Shown: piece by piece, positions 1-6,644 of the stretch
How positions within the stretch are numbered: position 1 is the first letter of the stretch
Layout: each line of letters opens with the position of its first letter
From: a bacterium
GTDB lineage: Bacteria > Babelota > Babeliae > Babelales > Vermiphilaceae
Direction: 5' to 3'
Length of the DNA: 10,306 nt
NCBI GenBank assembly: GCA_030626185.1
Contig: DAOUPL010000031.1
Span: forward strand, 1 to 10,306
The notes under the pieces: model-generated
Database searches by the model: none
Told to the model about the DNA's origin: nothing
The model's input: only the letters and a program-made list of their open reading frames with translations
Position numbers and translations under genes: made by a program

Positions 1-55
1 AAGATGCTAAATAATACTTTTCCATTTATAAAAAATTTTTACTGCACAAATCCCC

Positions 56-1399
56 TTATGTTGTTTTTTTATCCTGCACCTCAACACCCATCGCCTGTAA
101 CTCATCACGTAGATCATCAGCAAGCGCCCAATTTTTATCTTTTCGCGCTTGTTCACGCTGTACTATCAATTGTTTCGCGCGATTGCTGAGCGCAACTTGT
201 TGTTCTTTAATCGGTTGCAACGTAAGACCAAGCACTTGTTGCACAAATGCTTTAATCACCTTTTTAAGTTCATTGTCATGAGCAATTTGAGTTGCATACT
301 CAAAAATTACCCCAAGCAGACCTTGAGTGTTAAGATCATCAAGTATATGCGAAAGTATTTTTTGTGTAATAGCGTGTTTTTGCAATGTTGCAACGTTAAC
401 CGTTTCATCTTCGCTTGAAACACCAACAAACAAATTGCATAACTTTTTATACGCTTTAGTTAATGATTGTAACTCTTGATCAGCAAAATCTAACGGTGCA
501 CGATAGTGATGATTTAAAAAATAAAAACGAACAATCATCGGATCAATATCTTTAAATAAATTTTCTAACGAAATAATATTACCTAATGATTTTGACATCT
601 TTTCTTTATCAAGACGTACAAAACCATTGTGCACCCAATAGTTCACAAACGGTACTTGATGCAATGCCCATGATTGTGCTTGTTCGTTCTCATGATGTGG
701 GAACACCAAATCAAGCCCGCCACCATGAATATCTATTTGTGTCCCAAGATATTTTTTTGCAAGTACAGAGCATTCGATATGCCATCCTGGTCGCCCCCAT
801 CCCCATGGGCTGTCCCAAAAAGTTTTTTCTTTTTCTGACTTCCACAACGCAAAATCTAATGGATCTTTTTTGTTTGTGCGCACGTCAACACGTTCCCCAG
901 CACGTAAGTTTGCAACATCATGGCCAGAAAGTGCGCCGTATTTATCAAACGATGCAATGCTAAAATAAACATCACCTTCAACAGCATATGCATAACCATG
1001 ATCGATAAGTTCTTGAATAAACGTTATAATTTCTGAAATGTTATCAGTCACCCGTGGTTCATAATCTGGTGACAAACAATTAAGTGCACGCATTTCATTG
1101 TGATATGTATCAATGTTCTCTTGCGCAATTTCTGGATACCGAGAAAAATCATTAAATCGTTCTCGTGCTTTATTAATTAATTTATCATCAATGTCAGTAA
1201 AGTTACGACAATACGTCACTTTGTAGCCAAGAAATTGTAACACTCGATACAAAACATCAAATGTCACGTAACAACGCCCATGACCAATGTGTGCACGATC
1301 ATACGGCGTAATACCACAAACATACATCGCAACATTATTTGGTTTAAGCGATTTAAAAGATTCTTTTTTCCCTGATTGCGTATTGGTTAGCGTTAACAT
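56..1399 (-). CDS. cysS: Cysteinyl-tRNA synthetase (class Ia)
   Basis: Cytoplasmic enzyme that activates cysteine with ATP and charges tRNA-Cys. The 447 residues match the family's usual length (about 460). Visible class Ia signatures are HIGH at residues 37-40 (in YDRAHIGH) and KMSKS at 267-271. The zinc ligands expected for the family are present: C28, C210, and H235 and E239 in the PHHENE stretch. FTDIDDK lies at 67-73. The C-terminal ARKDKNWALADDLRDEL helix is typical of CysRS. The ATG start is supported by AGGA placed 8 nt upstream on the minus strand. The gene diverges from bamA. The 55 bases beyond its stop show no hairpin terminator. Start, length and motifs are all consistent, so identification is secure. 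Confidence 0.97.
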   Translation of the reverse strand: MLTLTNTQSGKKESFKSLKPNNVAMYVCGITPYDRAHIGHGRCYVTFDVLYRVLQFLGYKVTYCRNFTDIDDKLINKARERFNDFSRYPEIAQENIDTYHNEMRALNCLSPDYEPRVTDNISEIITFIQELIDHGYAYAVEGDVYFSIASFDKYGALSGHDVANLRAGERVDVRTNKKDPLDFALWKSEKEKTFWDSPWGWGRPGWHIECSVLAKKYLGTQIDIHGGGLDLVFPHHENEQAQSWALHQVPFVNYWVHNGFVRLDKEKMSKSLGNIISLENLFKDIDPMIVRFYFLNHHYRAPLDFADQELQSLTKAYKKLCNLFVGVSSEDETVNVATLQKHAITQKILSHILDDLNTQGLLGVIFEYATQIAHDNELKKVIKAFVQQVLGLTLQPIKEQQVALSNRAKQLIVQREQARKDKNWALADDLRDELQAMGVEVQDKKTT

Positions 1400-1407
1400 A
1401 CAACGTA

Positions 1408-1430
1408 TCCTACAACAAATTAATCTTATA
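1408..1430 (-). promoter_or_regulatory. cysS ribosome site and candidate -10 box
   Basis: On the minus strand AGGA (1408-1411 in + coordinates) lies 8 nt before the cysS ATG. TATAAG (1425-1430) lies 25 nt before the ATG, the same distance at which TATAAT boxes precede bamA and the protease gene. I see no convincing -35 box, so the promoter call is tentative while the ribosome site is good. Confidence 0.4.
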
Positions 1431-1529
1431 ATAATCTTTAAGATACACGATTTTCACACAAAGCTCCTCTTTTTATTATTACGAGTTACTAGAGAATTTT
1501 TGAAAAAATAGTACTCTATTTTTATCAGA

Positions 1530-1535
1530 TATAAT
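1530..1535 (+). promoter_or_regulatory. Candidate bamA -10 box (TATAAT)
   Basis: A perfect TATAAT ends 22 nt before the bamA ATG, which would give a leader of roughly 16 nt. TTGAAA at 1500-1505 is 24 nt away, too far for a normal -35, and no good hexamer sits at 17 nt. No strong Shine-Dalgarno precedes the ATG; AAAG about 7-10 nt upstream is the best match. Confidence 0.4.
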
Positions 1536-1557
1536 TAATAGATTATAAAGAAACACT

Positions 1558-4038
1558 ATGCTAGAACGTTTTACATTATTACGATATACTTTTGTGCTGT
1601 TATGCATAACGCTAACAAACACAACACAAATACTGGCCGAAGATGTAGAATTTTCACCTTACAGAAGACGCGCAGTACACGATCGAATCATTAATAATGT
1701 CACCATTGTTGGCAATAACATTGTGCCAACTAATGCGATTAAACTTATGAGCCCATTCAAACAAGGGTATCCACTTGATACCAAGCAAACAACACCGTTT
1801 ATTAAAGCATTACATAAAAAGTTTAATCAAATACAAAAAGTTCGTATCGATACACGATTATTACAAAACAACAACGTTGACTTACGCATAAAAATAGAAG
1901 AAAAAGAACCACTTGATATTGTAACCATCCTTGGCAACAAAAACTTAAAAGAAAAAGATATTCGCGAAGCGATGGAAGTTGACGAGTTACAAGCTATTAA
2001 CGCAAGTGAACTTAAATTGTATACCGAAAAAATTCGTGAAATGTATTTGGATAAAGGATACTTTCAAGTAAAAATTGACGCCACACTTGCCAAACGACAA
2101 GACGACAGAATAGAAGCTATTTTTGCAATAGAAGAAGGTCAAAAATCTCTTATAAAACGTATTTCGTTTAACGGCAACGAACATGTAAGTAGTAAAGAAT
2201 TACGTGGTGTCGTAATCACTAGTGAAGATTGGTTACTTGGATTTTTAGATAAAAACAGTGTGTATCATCCCGATCGCTTACGTGCTGATAAATACATGAT
2301 TCAACAACATTACCAGAATAAAGGTTTTTTAAACGCAAAAGTTAGCGACGTCAACATTGATGTTGATGAAAAATCACAAAATATTTCACTCACATTTGAT
2401 ATCAAAGAAGGTGATCTTTATACTATCGGTTCTATCTCGGCACCAGGCAATGATGTGTTGCCAGAAGAATATTTATTAACACGTATTCCTGTGCGAGAAG
2501 GTGATAAATATTCACGCGAAAAACTTACTCGTGCAATAAAAAGTTTAGAATCTATTTGGGGTGATTACGGTTACATTTTTGCACACGTTAATCCTGCAAT
2601 GCAGCCAAACCAACAAACAAAAACAATTGATCTTACTTTTTATTCAGAACTTGGTGAACCAATTATCCTTAATCGCATAACAATTCGCGGTAACAAAAAA
2701 ACTCGTGACAAAATTATTCGTCGTAAAATTACGTTGCAAGAAGGTAACATCATCACCAAGCGTGGCATGGAACTTTCTAAACAATACGTGACAGCACTTG
2801 GTTATTTTGATCCACAAGATGGCGTTAATTGGAAATTGATTAAACGCACACCAACAAGTGCTGATCTTGATCTGATTGTAAAAGAAGGCAAAACTGGTCA
2901 CTTTAACTTTCAAGCTGGTTTTGGTGGCGCAGGCGCTGACATGTCTTCTCCTGCATCTGGTTTTTCTGCAACGTTACAACTTTCTGAAACTAATCTTATG
3001 GGCTATGGAACTCATGTTGATTTTTCTGTTTCTGGCGCAAAAAACGACAAAACCGGCATGCTACATATTTCGCAACCATGGTTATTTGATAAACCAATTT
3101 TAGGTGCATTTGATATTTTCCACAAACGCCCATCATACAATCAGTTAAGTTTAATCCAAACACGAATATCAGAGAAAAAAACATCACGATCAGTGCACGA
3201 ACGTTTAACCGGTGCTGCATTCTCGTTAGGGTTTATCACCAACGTAAATTACAGCATTTTATACAACATGAATGTACGCTTAACTGTTGGCGGCGAACGT
3301 GTAAGTTATGAAGCTCCTCCATATGCAGATCCAACGTTTGTGCAACAAGACCGCGATGTGTATCAGCGAGTGCTTGATAACGAGTTTAAACCGGGCGAAT
3401 ACATTTGGGTTGGTCTTAATTTTGAACAAGATATGCGTAATCATCCCGTACACACTTCACAAGGGCATTGGTGGCATTTGCAATCACGTGTTGCGATTCC
3501 AACATTTGATAAATGCATCGGTTTTTATAAAGTAAGTTTTGATGGTCATTGGTTTACACCACTAATTGGTTATAACGATCTTGTGTTCCACCTTCATGGT
3601 TACGCAGGGCTCGCTGCACCACTTAACGATAAAGCAATTCCATTTGGTGAACTATTTCATATTGGTGGACAAGCAAGTGTTCGTGGTTTTAACTACGGAG
3701 AAATTGGACCGCAATTTGGCAATGATGTGAGTCATGATACAATCGGTGGGAAAAAAGCATTTTTTGTAAATGTTGAATTATTATTTCCAATTCGTCCCGA
3801 TTTTAGTATGAAAGGTGCTATCTTTTATGATGGTGGTACTGGCTGGGATAATCCATACGTACGATCAAGTGATAGCAATTTAATTTTGAGTAACAGCTTT
3901 GATTATCGTCACGCCATTGGTTTTGGTATTCGCGTGTATCAACCAATGCCAGTAAAAGTTGATTGGGCATTTAAAATAGATCCGCGCACAGGAGAGAGTG
4001 GGCATGAAGTACATTTTGGTTCTTCTTACGATTGGTAG
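1558..4038 (+). CDS. bamA: Outer-membrane assembly protein BamA (Omp85)
   Basis: Central subunit of the machine that folds and inserts beta-barrel proteins into the outer membrane. The 826 residues open with a signal peptide (1-27, probable cleavage after ILA before ED). Five POTRA-like repeats follow at roughly 44-118, 119-197, 198-288, 289-369 and 370-446, several showing the I-x-GN pattern (VGNN, LGNK, FNGNE, IRGNK). A C-terminal barrel covers about 447-826. The conserved VRGF motif of barrel loop 6 is at 708-711, and the protein ends in an aromatic residue (SSYDW), as expected for the terminal beta-signal. The cysteine in the signal peptide is not in a lipobox. The last 35 bp overlap orfA. 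Its presence implies a true outer membrane. Confidence 0.95.
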   Translation: MLERFTLLRYTFVLLCITLTNTTQILAEDVEFSPYRRRAVHDRIINNVTIVGNNIVPTNAIKLMSPFKQGYPLDTKQTTPFIKALHKKFNQIQKVRIDTRLLQNNNVDLRIKIEEKEPLDIVTILGNKNLKEKDIREAMEVDELQAINASELKLYTEKIREMYLDKGYFQVKIDATLAKRQDDRIEAIFAIEEGQKSLIKRISFNGNEHVSSKELRGVVITSEDWLLGFLDKNSVYHPDRLRADKYMIQQHYQNKGFLNAKVSDVNIDVDEKSQNISLTFDIKEGDLYTIGSISAPGNDVLPEEYLLTRIPVREGDKYSREKLTRAIKSLESIWGDYGYIFAHVNPAMQPNQQTKTIDLTFYSELGEPIILNRITIRGNKKTRDKIIRRKITLQEGNIITKRGMELSKQYVTALGYFDPQDGVNWKLIKRTPTSADLDLIVKEGKTGHFNFQAGFGGAGADMSSPASGFSATLQLSETNLMGYGTHVDFSVSGAKNDKTGMLHISQPWLFDKPILGAFDIFHKRPSYNQLSLIQTRISEKKTSRSVHERLTGAAFSLGFITNVNYSILYNMNVRLTVGGERVSYEAPPYADPTFVQQDRDVYQRVLDNEFKPGEYIWVGLNFEQDMRNHPVHTSQGHWWHLQSRVAIPTFDKCIGFYKVSFDGHWFTPLIGYNDLVFHLHGYAGLAAPLNDKAIPFGELFHIGGQASVRGFNYGEIGPQFGNDVSHDTIGGKKAFFVNVELLFPIRPDFSMKGAIFYDGGTGWDNPYVRSSDSNLILSNSFDYRHAIGFGIRVYQPMPVKVDWAFKIDPRTGESGHEVHFGSSYDW
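3990..3994 (+). promoter_or_regulatory. Ribosome site for orfA inside bamA
   Basis: AGGAG lies 9 nt before ATG 4004 but only 3 nt before an in-frame GTG at 3998. The spacing favours the ATG as the orfA start, inside the bamA 3' end, which points to translational coupling. Confidence 0.6.
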
Positions 4039-4771
4039 TTTTTGGTTATTTTTTACAACACATACTGCAGAACTTGATTACGTTACACTAGAAGATGGAA
4101 AAATTTTAGTCTTTCCACCACGACAAGAAATAATTATAACTCAAAATCAAAAAACTGGCGTAGACACTAGCGTACTCGCCAAAGCAGAAGTAGAAAACAG
4201 AAATATTATTTACAACGAAATTTATGTAAACATCAAACAAGAATTCACTACTTTTATCACCAACGCACAAGAATCCGCAACAGGATTAATCAACTTTATT
4301 ACTACGTGGATACAACAACACAAACTTCGTGTTACATGTGTAACAGCACTCAGCATTTATGGCATAATCAACATTATGTTGTGTCATTATTATTATAAGC
4401 TTACGCAAAAGACCAAATGGGTTGTCTGGCAAAAAGAACGTTCTAATGCCGAACTTTTTGCGTTACCGCACAAACAATTGCAACAACAATTACTTAACTT
4501 TATTCACGAAGCATGCGCTAATCAACAAAATCCTATTGATCCATCACACGCCCTCGCACAATTTATTGAAGAGATTGATAAAGAGCTCAAACTTCTTGCT
4601 GATTACAAAAAATTGCTTTACGTTGCACAACGTTTGCCTTTATCTCGATTTATCATCACTTGGCACACACATGAAAAGATCACGCAACTGCACGAGCGAT
4701 TATTGTTTATAAAACATATTTTCTTTTCATGGTTATCAGTTTATAATTGTAATCAAACACAGAACTGTTAG
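4004..4771 (+). CDS. Exported single-TM protein of unknown family (orfA)
   Basis: I do not recognise this 255-residue protein. It starts with a signal peptide-like stretch (1-22, MKYILVLLTIGSFWLFFTTH, possible cleavage after TA). A polar segment of about 85 residues follows, then one clear transmembrane helix near 108-127. The C-terminal domain (about 135-255) is rich in K, Q, L and H, looks helical, and ends in CNQTQNC. GTG 3998 is a possible alternative start but has poor ribosome-site spacing. It overlaps bamA by 35 bp, so it is probably cotranscribed with it and may act in the envelope; that is inference from position. Its C-terminal domain recurs at 5912-6272 with only three amino-acid differences. 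Arginine codons are mostly CGN, as in bamA, which suggests it is a resident gene. Confidence 0.75.
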   Translation: MKYILVLLTIGSFWLFFTTHTAELDYVTLEDGKILVFPPRQEIIITQNQKTGVDTSVLAKAEVENRNIIYNEIYVNIKQEFTTFITNAQESATGLINFITTWIQQHKLRVTCVTALSIYGIINIMLCHYYYKLTQKTKWVVWQKERSNAELFALPHKQLQQQLLNFIHEACANQQNPIDPSHALAQFIEEIDKELKLLADYKKLLYVAQRLPLSRFIITWHTHEKITQLHERLLFIKHIFFSWLSVYNCNQTQNC

Positions 4772-4812
4772 AATAACTCAATAGTTAATTTTCACATCAA
4801 GGATCTTTATGA
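4402..4812 (+). repeat. Direct repeat A, copy 1 (orfA 3' half plus leader)
   Basis: This stretch matches 5903-6313 at a constant offset of 1501 bp with no insertions or deletions. It covers the orfA C-terminal domain, the 37-bp gap after orfA and the start codon of the next gene. Over the 360 coding bases I count 29 differences, about 92% identity. Similarity ends just after the start codon at 4809. Confidence 0.92.
4788..4811 (+). promoter_or_regulatory. Leader cassette copy 1 with AAGGA ribosome site
   Basis: A 24-nt block running from ATTTTCACATC through AAGGA to ATG. The AAGGA is 5 nt before the start codon at 4809. Copy 3 (6289-6312) is identical, and copy 2 (5311-5334) differs at one base. 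Each precedes a small secreted-protein gene. Confidence 0.75.
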
Positions 4813-5285
4813 AAAACATTCATCAATTATTATTACTTTCTTTATTGATGTTTCCTGCGCTATATGGTTCACAACAAAAAAAAAATAAACTAGATAGGTT
4901 ACAACTAGACTTGTTGGCTAATAGTAACTTATCTAGTTTAAGAACAGTTCCAAATAAATCTCTGAAAGATTCCCTTAGACAAATAGGAAAATTAATTAAC
5001 AATGAAGCAGCTCATCGAGACATACCAAATAATCAAGAAGCAACCTATTTACAAATATCTACTCAAAGAAGTAATAAAATACGAATTGGTCTAGATAAGT
5101 TACAACTAGACTTGTTGGCTAATAGTAACGTTTTTAGTTTAAGAGCAGTTCCAAATAAATCTATGAAAGATTCCCTTGGACAAATAGAAAAATTAATTAA
5201 CAATGAAGCAGCTCATCGAGACATACCAAATAATCAAGAAGCAACCTCTTTACAAATATCTACTCAAAGAAGTAATAATCACTAA
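4809..5285 (+). CDS. Small secreted protein with two 67-residue repeats
   Basis: No family recognised. The 158-residue product has an N-terminal signal peptide (about 1-20, MKNIHQLLLLSLLMFPALYG). Two tandem copies of one unit follow (28-94 and 95-156). Each unit contains LQLDLLANSN, VPNKS, QI-KLINNEAAHRDIPNNQ and LQISTQRSN, suggesting short helices, with no transmembrane segment after the signal. The start is fixed by the leader's AAGGA. Six of nine arginine codons are AGA or AGG, unlike bamA and orfA next door, so the gene may have a different origin. It sits 37 bp after orfA and is probably in the same transcript. A secreted or periplasmic location is likely; function unknown. Confidence 0.75.
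   Translation: MKNIHQLLLLSLLMFPALYGSQQKKNKLDRLQLDLLANSNLSSLRTVPNKSLKDSLRQIGKLINNEAAHRDIPNNQEATYLQISTQRSNKIRIGLDKLQLDLLANSNVFSLRAVPNKSMKDSLGQIEKLINNEAAHRDIPNNQEATSLQISTQRSNNH
4890..5285 (+). repeat. Tandem duplication of a 201-bp coding unit
   Basis: Unit 1 is 4890-5090 and unit 2 begins at 5091, so the period is exactly 201 bp (67 codons) and the frame is kept. Over about 189 comparable bases I count 9 differences, falling in 8 codons, and each of these codons changes the amino acid. The last part (NNEAAHRDIPNNQEAT) is unchanged at the DNA level. Confidence 0.93.
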
Positions 5286-5310
5286 ATTAGACTGTTGCTA
5301 CGCGAGGTTG

Positions 5311-5334
5311 ATTTTCACATCAAGGATTTTTATG
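5311..5334 (+). promoter_or_regulatory. Leader cassette copy 2 with AAGGA ribosome site
   Basis: Same 24-nt block as copies 1 and 3, with one C-to-T change between AAGGA and ATG. AAGGA (5322-5326) is 5 nt before ATG 5332. The reading frame is open further upstream to 5203, but the leader shows that translation starts at 5332. Confidence 0.75.
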
Positions 5335-5688
5335 CAAATTTCAAAAGTGTTTTTACTCGCAAGCTTATTACTTTGCACATATCAACAAACAAAACCTATT
5401 GATCTTCCCGGAAATGGTACAAAATTTACTATTTATATGGGTGCTATGTGTTCAATGGCATGCTATTTAGGATACAGCTCGAAAAACCTTCTAAATTCAC
5501 CCACAAATACTAATTCCTTAATATTTTTTATTCCAACTTTTTTTAGCTTAGTGTTAGGTTCCTTCTTATTAGGTGGAAACATGAGAGATTTAAATCTAGA
5601 TCAAATTAATAGTCTGATCGTGCATACGATGGATGAATACGCGTTACCGGAAAATAATGTGCCAGTCATATTTGCAAAAGCAGCTTGA
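5332..5688 (+). CDS. Small membrane protein 1 with chimeric C-terminus
   Basis: No family recognised; 118 residues. A signal-like hydrophobic N-terminus (1-18, with LLASLLLCTYQQTK) is nearly identical to that of the gene at 6310, in DNA as well as protein. Two probable transmembrane helices lie near 31-49 and 63-82; MCSMACYLGY resembles FGTMCYAGY in the paralogue. Residues 1-93 are the paralogous part. From residue 94 (position 5611) the DNA is a copy of the 3' part of the protease gene, read in antisense, so the last 25 residues (SLIVHTMDEYALPENN onward) are new coding sequence. The original stop and the terminator were lost in the rearrangement. It may be a functional membrane protein with a replaced tail or a damaged gene. 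Confidence 0.65.
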   Translation: MQISKVFLLASLLLCTYQQTKPIDLPGNGTKFTIYMGAMCSMACYLGYSSKNLLNSPTNTNSLIFFIPTFFSLVLGSFLLGGNMRDLNLDQINSLIVHTMDEYALPENNVPVIFAKAA

Positions 5689-5910
5689 CCCAACAACGTT
5701 TTACCTTGTTTTATTGCTGCACGCAACGCTGATATAGCTTTTTTCGTTACAATATTTTTTCGTAATTTAATGTACGATAAACCTTTTTGTAAATTATCGT
5801 ACAAATGACCAAAATCTACAAAACTTGACTGATTAAAACGTGTACACACTCGTCTGCTTGCCATGATAACTTTTTTTACCGATTTTTATTTTTGATACTT
5901 CATACACAAA
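5601..5910 (-). pseudogene. Fragment of C11 protease gene (decayed copy)
   Basis: The minus strand encodes about 70 residues that match residues 349-428 of the intact protease at 6645-8057 (for example MASRRVCTRFNQ and the stretch from KKAISAL to LLGQ). It lacks both catalytic residues. Compared with the intact gene it has a GAA-to-TAA stop at the codon for E353. A 29-bp deletion after the NMTGT codons shifts the frame and leads to a stop at 5601-5603. The 3' end beyond 5611 and everything 5' of about 5910 are missing. Over 5659-5910 there are 15 base differences, 6 silent, with 7 codons changed including the stop. An internal ATG could start an 87-residue peptide, but no ribosome site supports it. 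Clear pseudogene. Confidence 0.9.
5611..5910 (+). repeat. Direct repeat B, copy 1 (protease 3' part)
   Basis: Matches 6695-7023 in the same orientation. The offset is 1084 before, and 1113 after, a 29-bp deletion located between the bases at 5655 and 5659. Identity after the deletion is about 94%. The right end abuts direct repeat A copy 2 across a few bases of shared sequence (ACACAAA). Confidence 0.9.
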
Positions 5911-6272
5911 AAACCAAATGGATTGTCTGGCAAAAAGAACGTTCTAACGCAGAACTTTTTGCGCTTCCGCACAAACAATTACAACAACAACTACTTAACG
6001 CTATTCATGAAACATGCGCCAACCAACAAAACCCTATTGATCCATCACACGCATTAGCACAATTTATTGAAGAAATTGATAAAGAACTCAAACTTCTTGC
6101 TGATTACAAAAAATTGCTTTACGTTGCACAACGTTTGCCGTTATCACGATTTATCATCACTTGGCACACGCATGAAAAGATCACGCAATTGCACGAACGA
6201 TTATTGTTTATAAAGCATATTTTCTTTTCATGGTTGTCAGTCTATAATTGCAATCAAACACAGAATTGTTAG
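5892..6272 (+). CDS. 5'-truncated orfA copy, possibly a pseudogene
   Basis: An open frame of 126 residues whose residues 8-126 copy the C-terminal domain of orfA with three replacements (V to I, F to A, A to T). The signal peptide, polar region and transmembrane helix of orfA are all missing. The only start codon available is TTG at 5892, within the decayed protease fragment, and no Shine-Dalgarno precedes it. If made, the product would be a cytosolic form of the domain. Of 29 base differences from orfA, 25 are silent, so selection kept the protein sequence for most of the time since duplication. Truncation may be recent, or the short form may still be used. It could also be translated by readthrough along the shared transcript. 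Confidence 0.5.
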   Translation: MILHTQKTKWIVWQKERSNAELFALPHKQLQQQLLNAIHETCANQQNPIDPSHALAQFIEEIDKELKLLADYKKLLYVAQRLPLSRFIITWHTHEKITQLHERLLFIKHIFFSWLSVYNCNQTQNC

Positions 6273-6313
6273 AATAACTTAATAGTTAATTTTCACATCA
6301 AGGATCTTTATGA
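5903..6313 (+). repeat. Direct repeat A, copy 2
   Basis: Second copy of 4402-4812 at a fixed 1501-bp offset, including the end of orfA, the 37-bp gap and the leader cassette. Its left end meets the protease fragment at about 5903-5910, which marks the deletion junction. Confidence 0.92.
6289..6312 (+). promoter_or_regulatory. Leader cassette copy 3 with AAGGA ribosome site
   Basis: Identical to copy 1 (4788-4811). AAGGA (6300-6304) lies 5 nt before ATG 6310. The block shared with copy 2 continues into the signal-peptide codons of the genes at 5332 and 6310. Confidence 0.75.
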
Positions 6314-6585
6314 ACTATGTAAAAACTCTTTTACTCGCAAGCTTATTACTTTGCACACATCAACAAACAAAGCATATGCCAAATAAATCTGCAATAAAAA
6401 TTCTTTCTATAGGAACAATACTCTTTGGAACAATGTGTTACGCTGGATATACAACAACTAATAAAGATGATTTTTCTTCAATAAAAAACGAGACCGGATA
6501 TGTTCCCTTAGTGTTTTTAACTTGTTTACTAATTAGTGGCTACAGTGTTGGTAGGTATGCACAATACTTCTCTCAAAGCAGTTAG
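6310..6585 (+). CDS. Small membrane protein 2, paralogue of 5332-5688
   Basis: No family recognised; 91 residues. The N-terminal signal-like helix (TLLLASLLLCTHQQTK, residues 6-21) is almost the same as in the gene at 5332, and the DNA from the leader through about 6362 is collinear with 5311-5384 without gaps. Two further hydrophobic helices lie near 28-46 and 63-80, joined by a polar loop (TTTNKDDFSSIKNETG). The cysteine at 15 is preceded by leucines, so it is not a standard lipobox. This copy keeps its own stop and is followed by a strong hairpin terminator, so it is the better guide to the original gene. It converges on the protease gene, with the terminator between them. Confidence 0.72.
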   Translation: MNYVKTLLLASLLLCTHQQTKHMPNKSAIKILSIGTILFGTMCYAGYTTTNKDDFSSIKNETGYVPLVFLTCLLISGYSVGRYAQYFSQSS

Positions 6586-6613
6586 CCACAACAAATAATA
6601 AAAGTAACCAAAT

Positions 6614-6644
6614 AAAGATGGCCGCATAAAACGGCCATCTTTTC
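6614..6644. terminator. Bidirectional hairpin terminator
   Basis: An 11-bp perfect stem (AAAGATGGCCG at 6614-6624 pairing with 6632-6642) encloses a 7-nt loop. It is followed by a T-rich tract on the plus strand (TTTTCTTATT) and by TTTATTTGG on the minus strand. It lies between two convergent genes and serves both. No copy is present after the gene at 5332. Confidence 0.9.

Noticed and set aside
586..963. A 125-residue open frame on the plus strand inside cysS.
   Set aside because: It is antisense to a well-conserved gene, has no ribosome site and no recognisable features.
1500..1505. TTGAAA as the bamA -35 box.
   Set aside because: It is 24 nt from TATAAT, too far for the usual 16-18 nt spacing.
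3998..4003. GTG 3998 as the start of orfA.
   Set aside because: AGGAG is only 3 nt before it, while ATG 4004 has 9-nt spacing and gives a standard signal-peptide start.
5203..5331. The frame of the gene at 5332 is open upstream to 5203, which would add 43 residues.
   Set aside because: The leader cassette with AAGGA 5 nt before ATG 5332 and the signal-like N-terminus fix the start; the extension overlaps the repeat-protein gene in another frame.
5334..5385. Cysteine after a hydrophobic stretch in both small membrane proteins could mark lipoproteins.
   Set aside because: The residues before the cysteine are leucines (LLLC), not the small residue needed before a lipobox cysteine.
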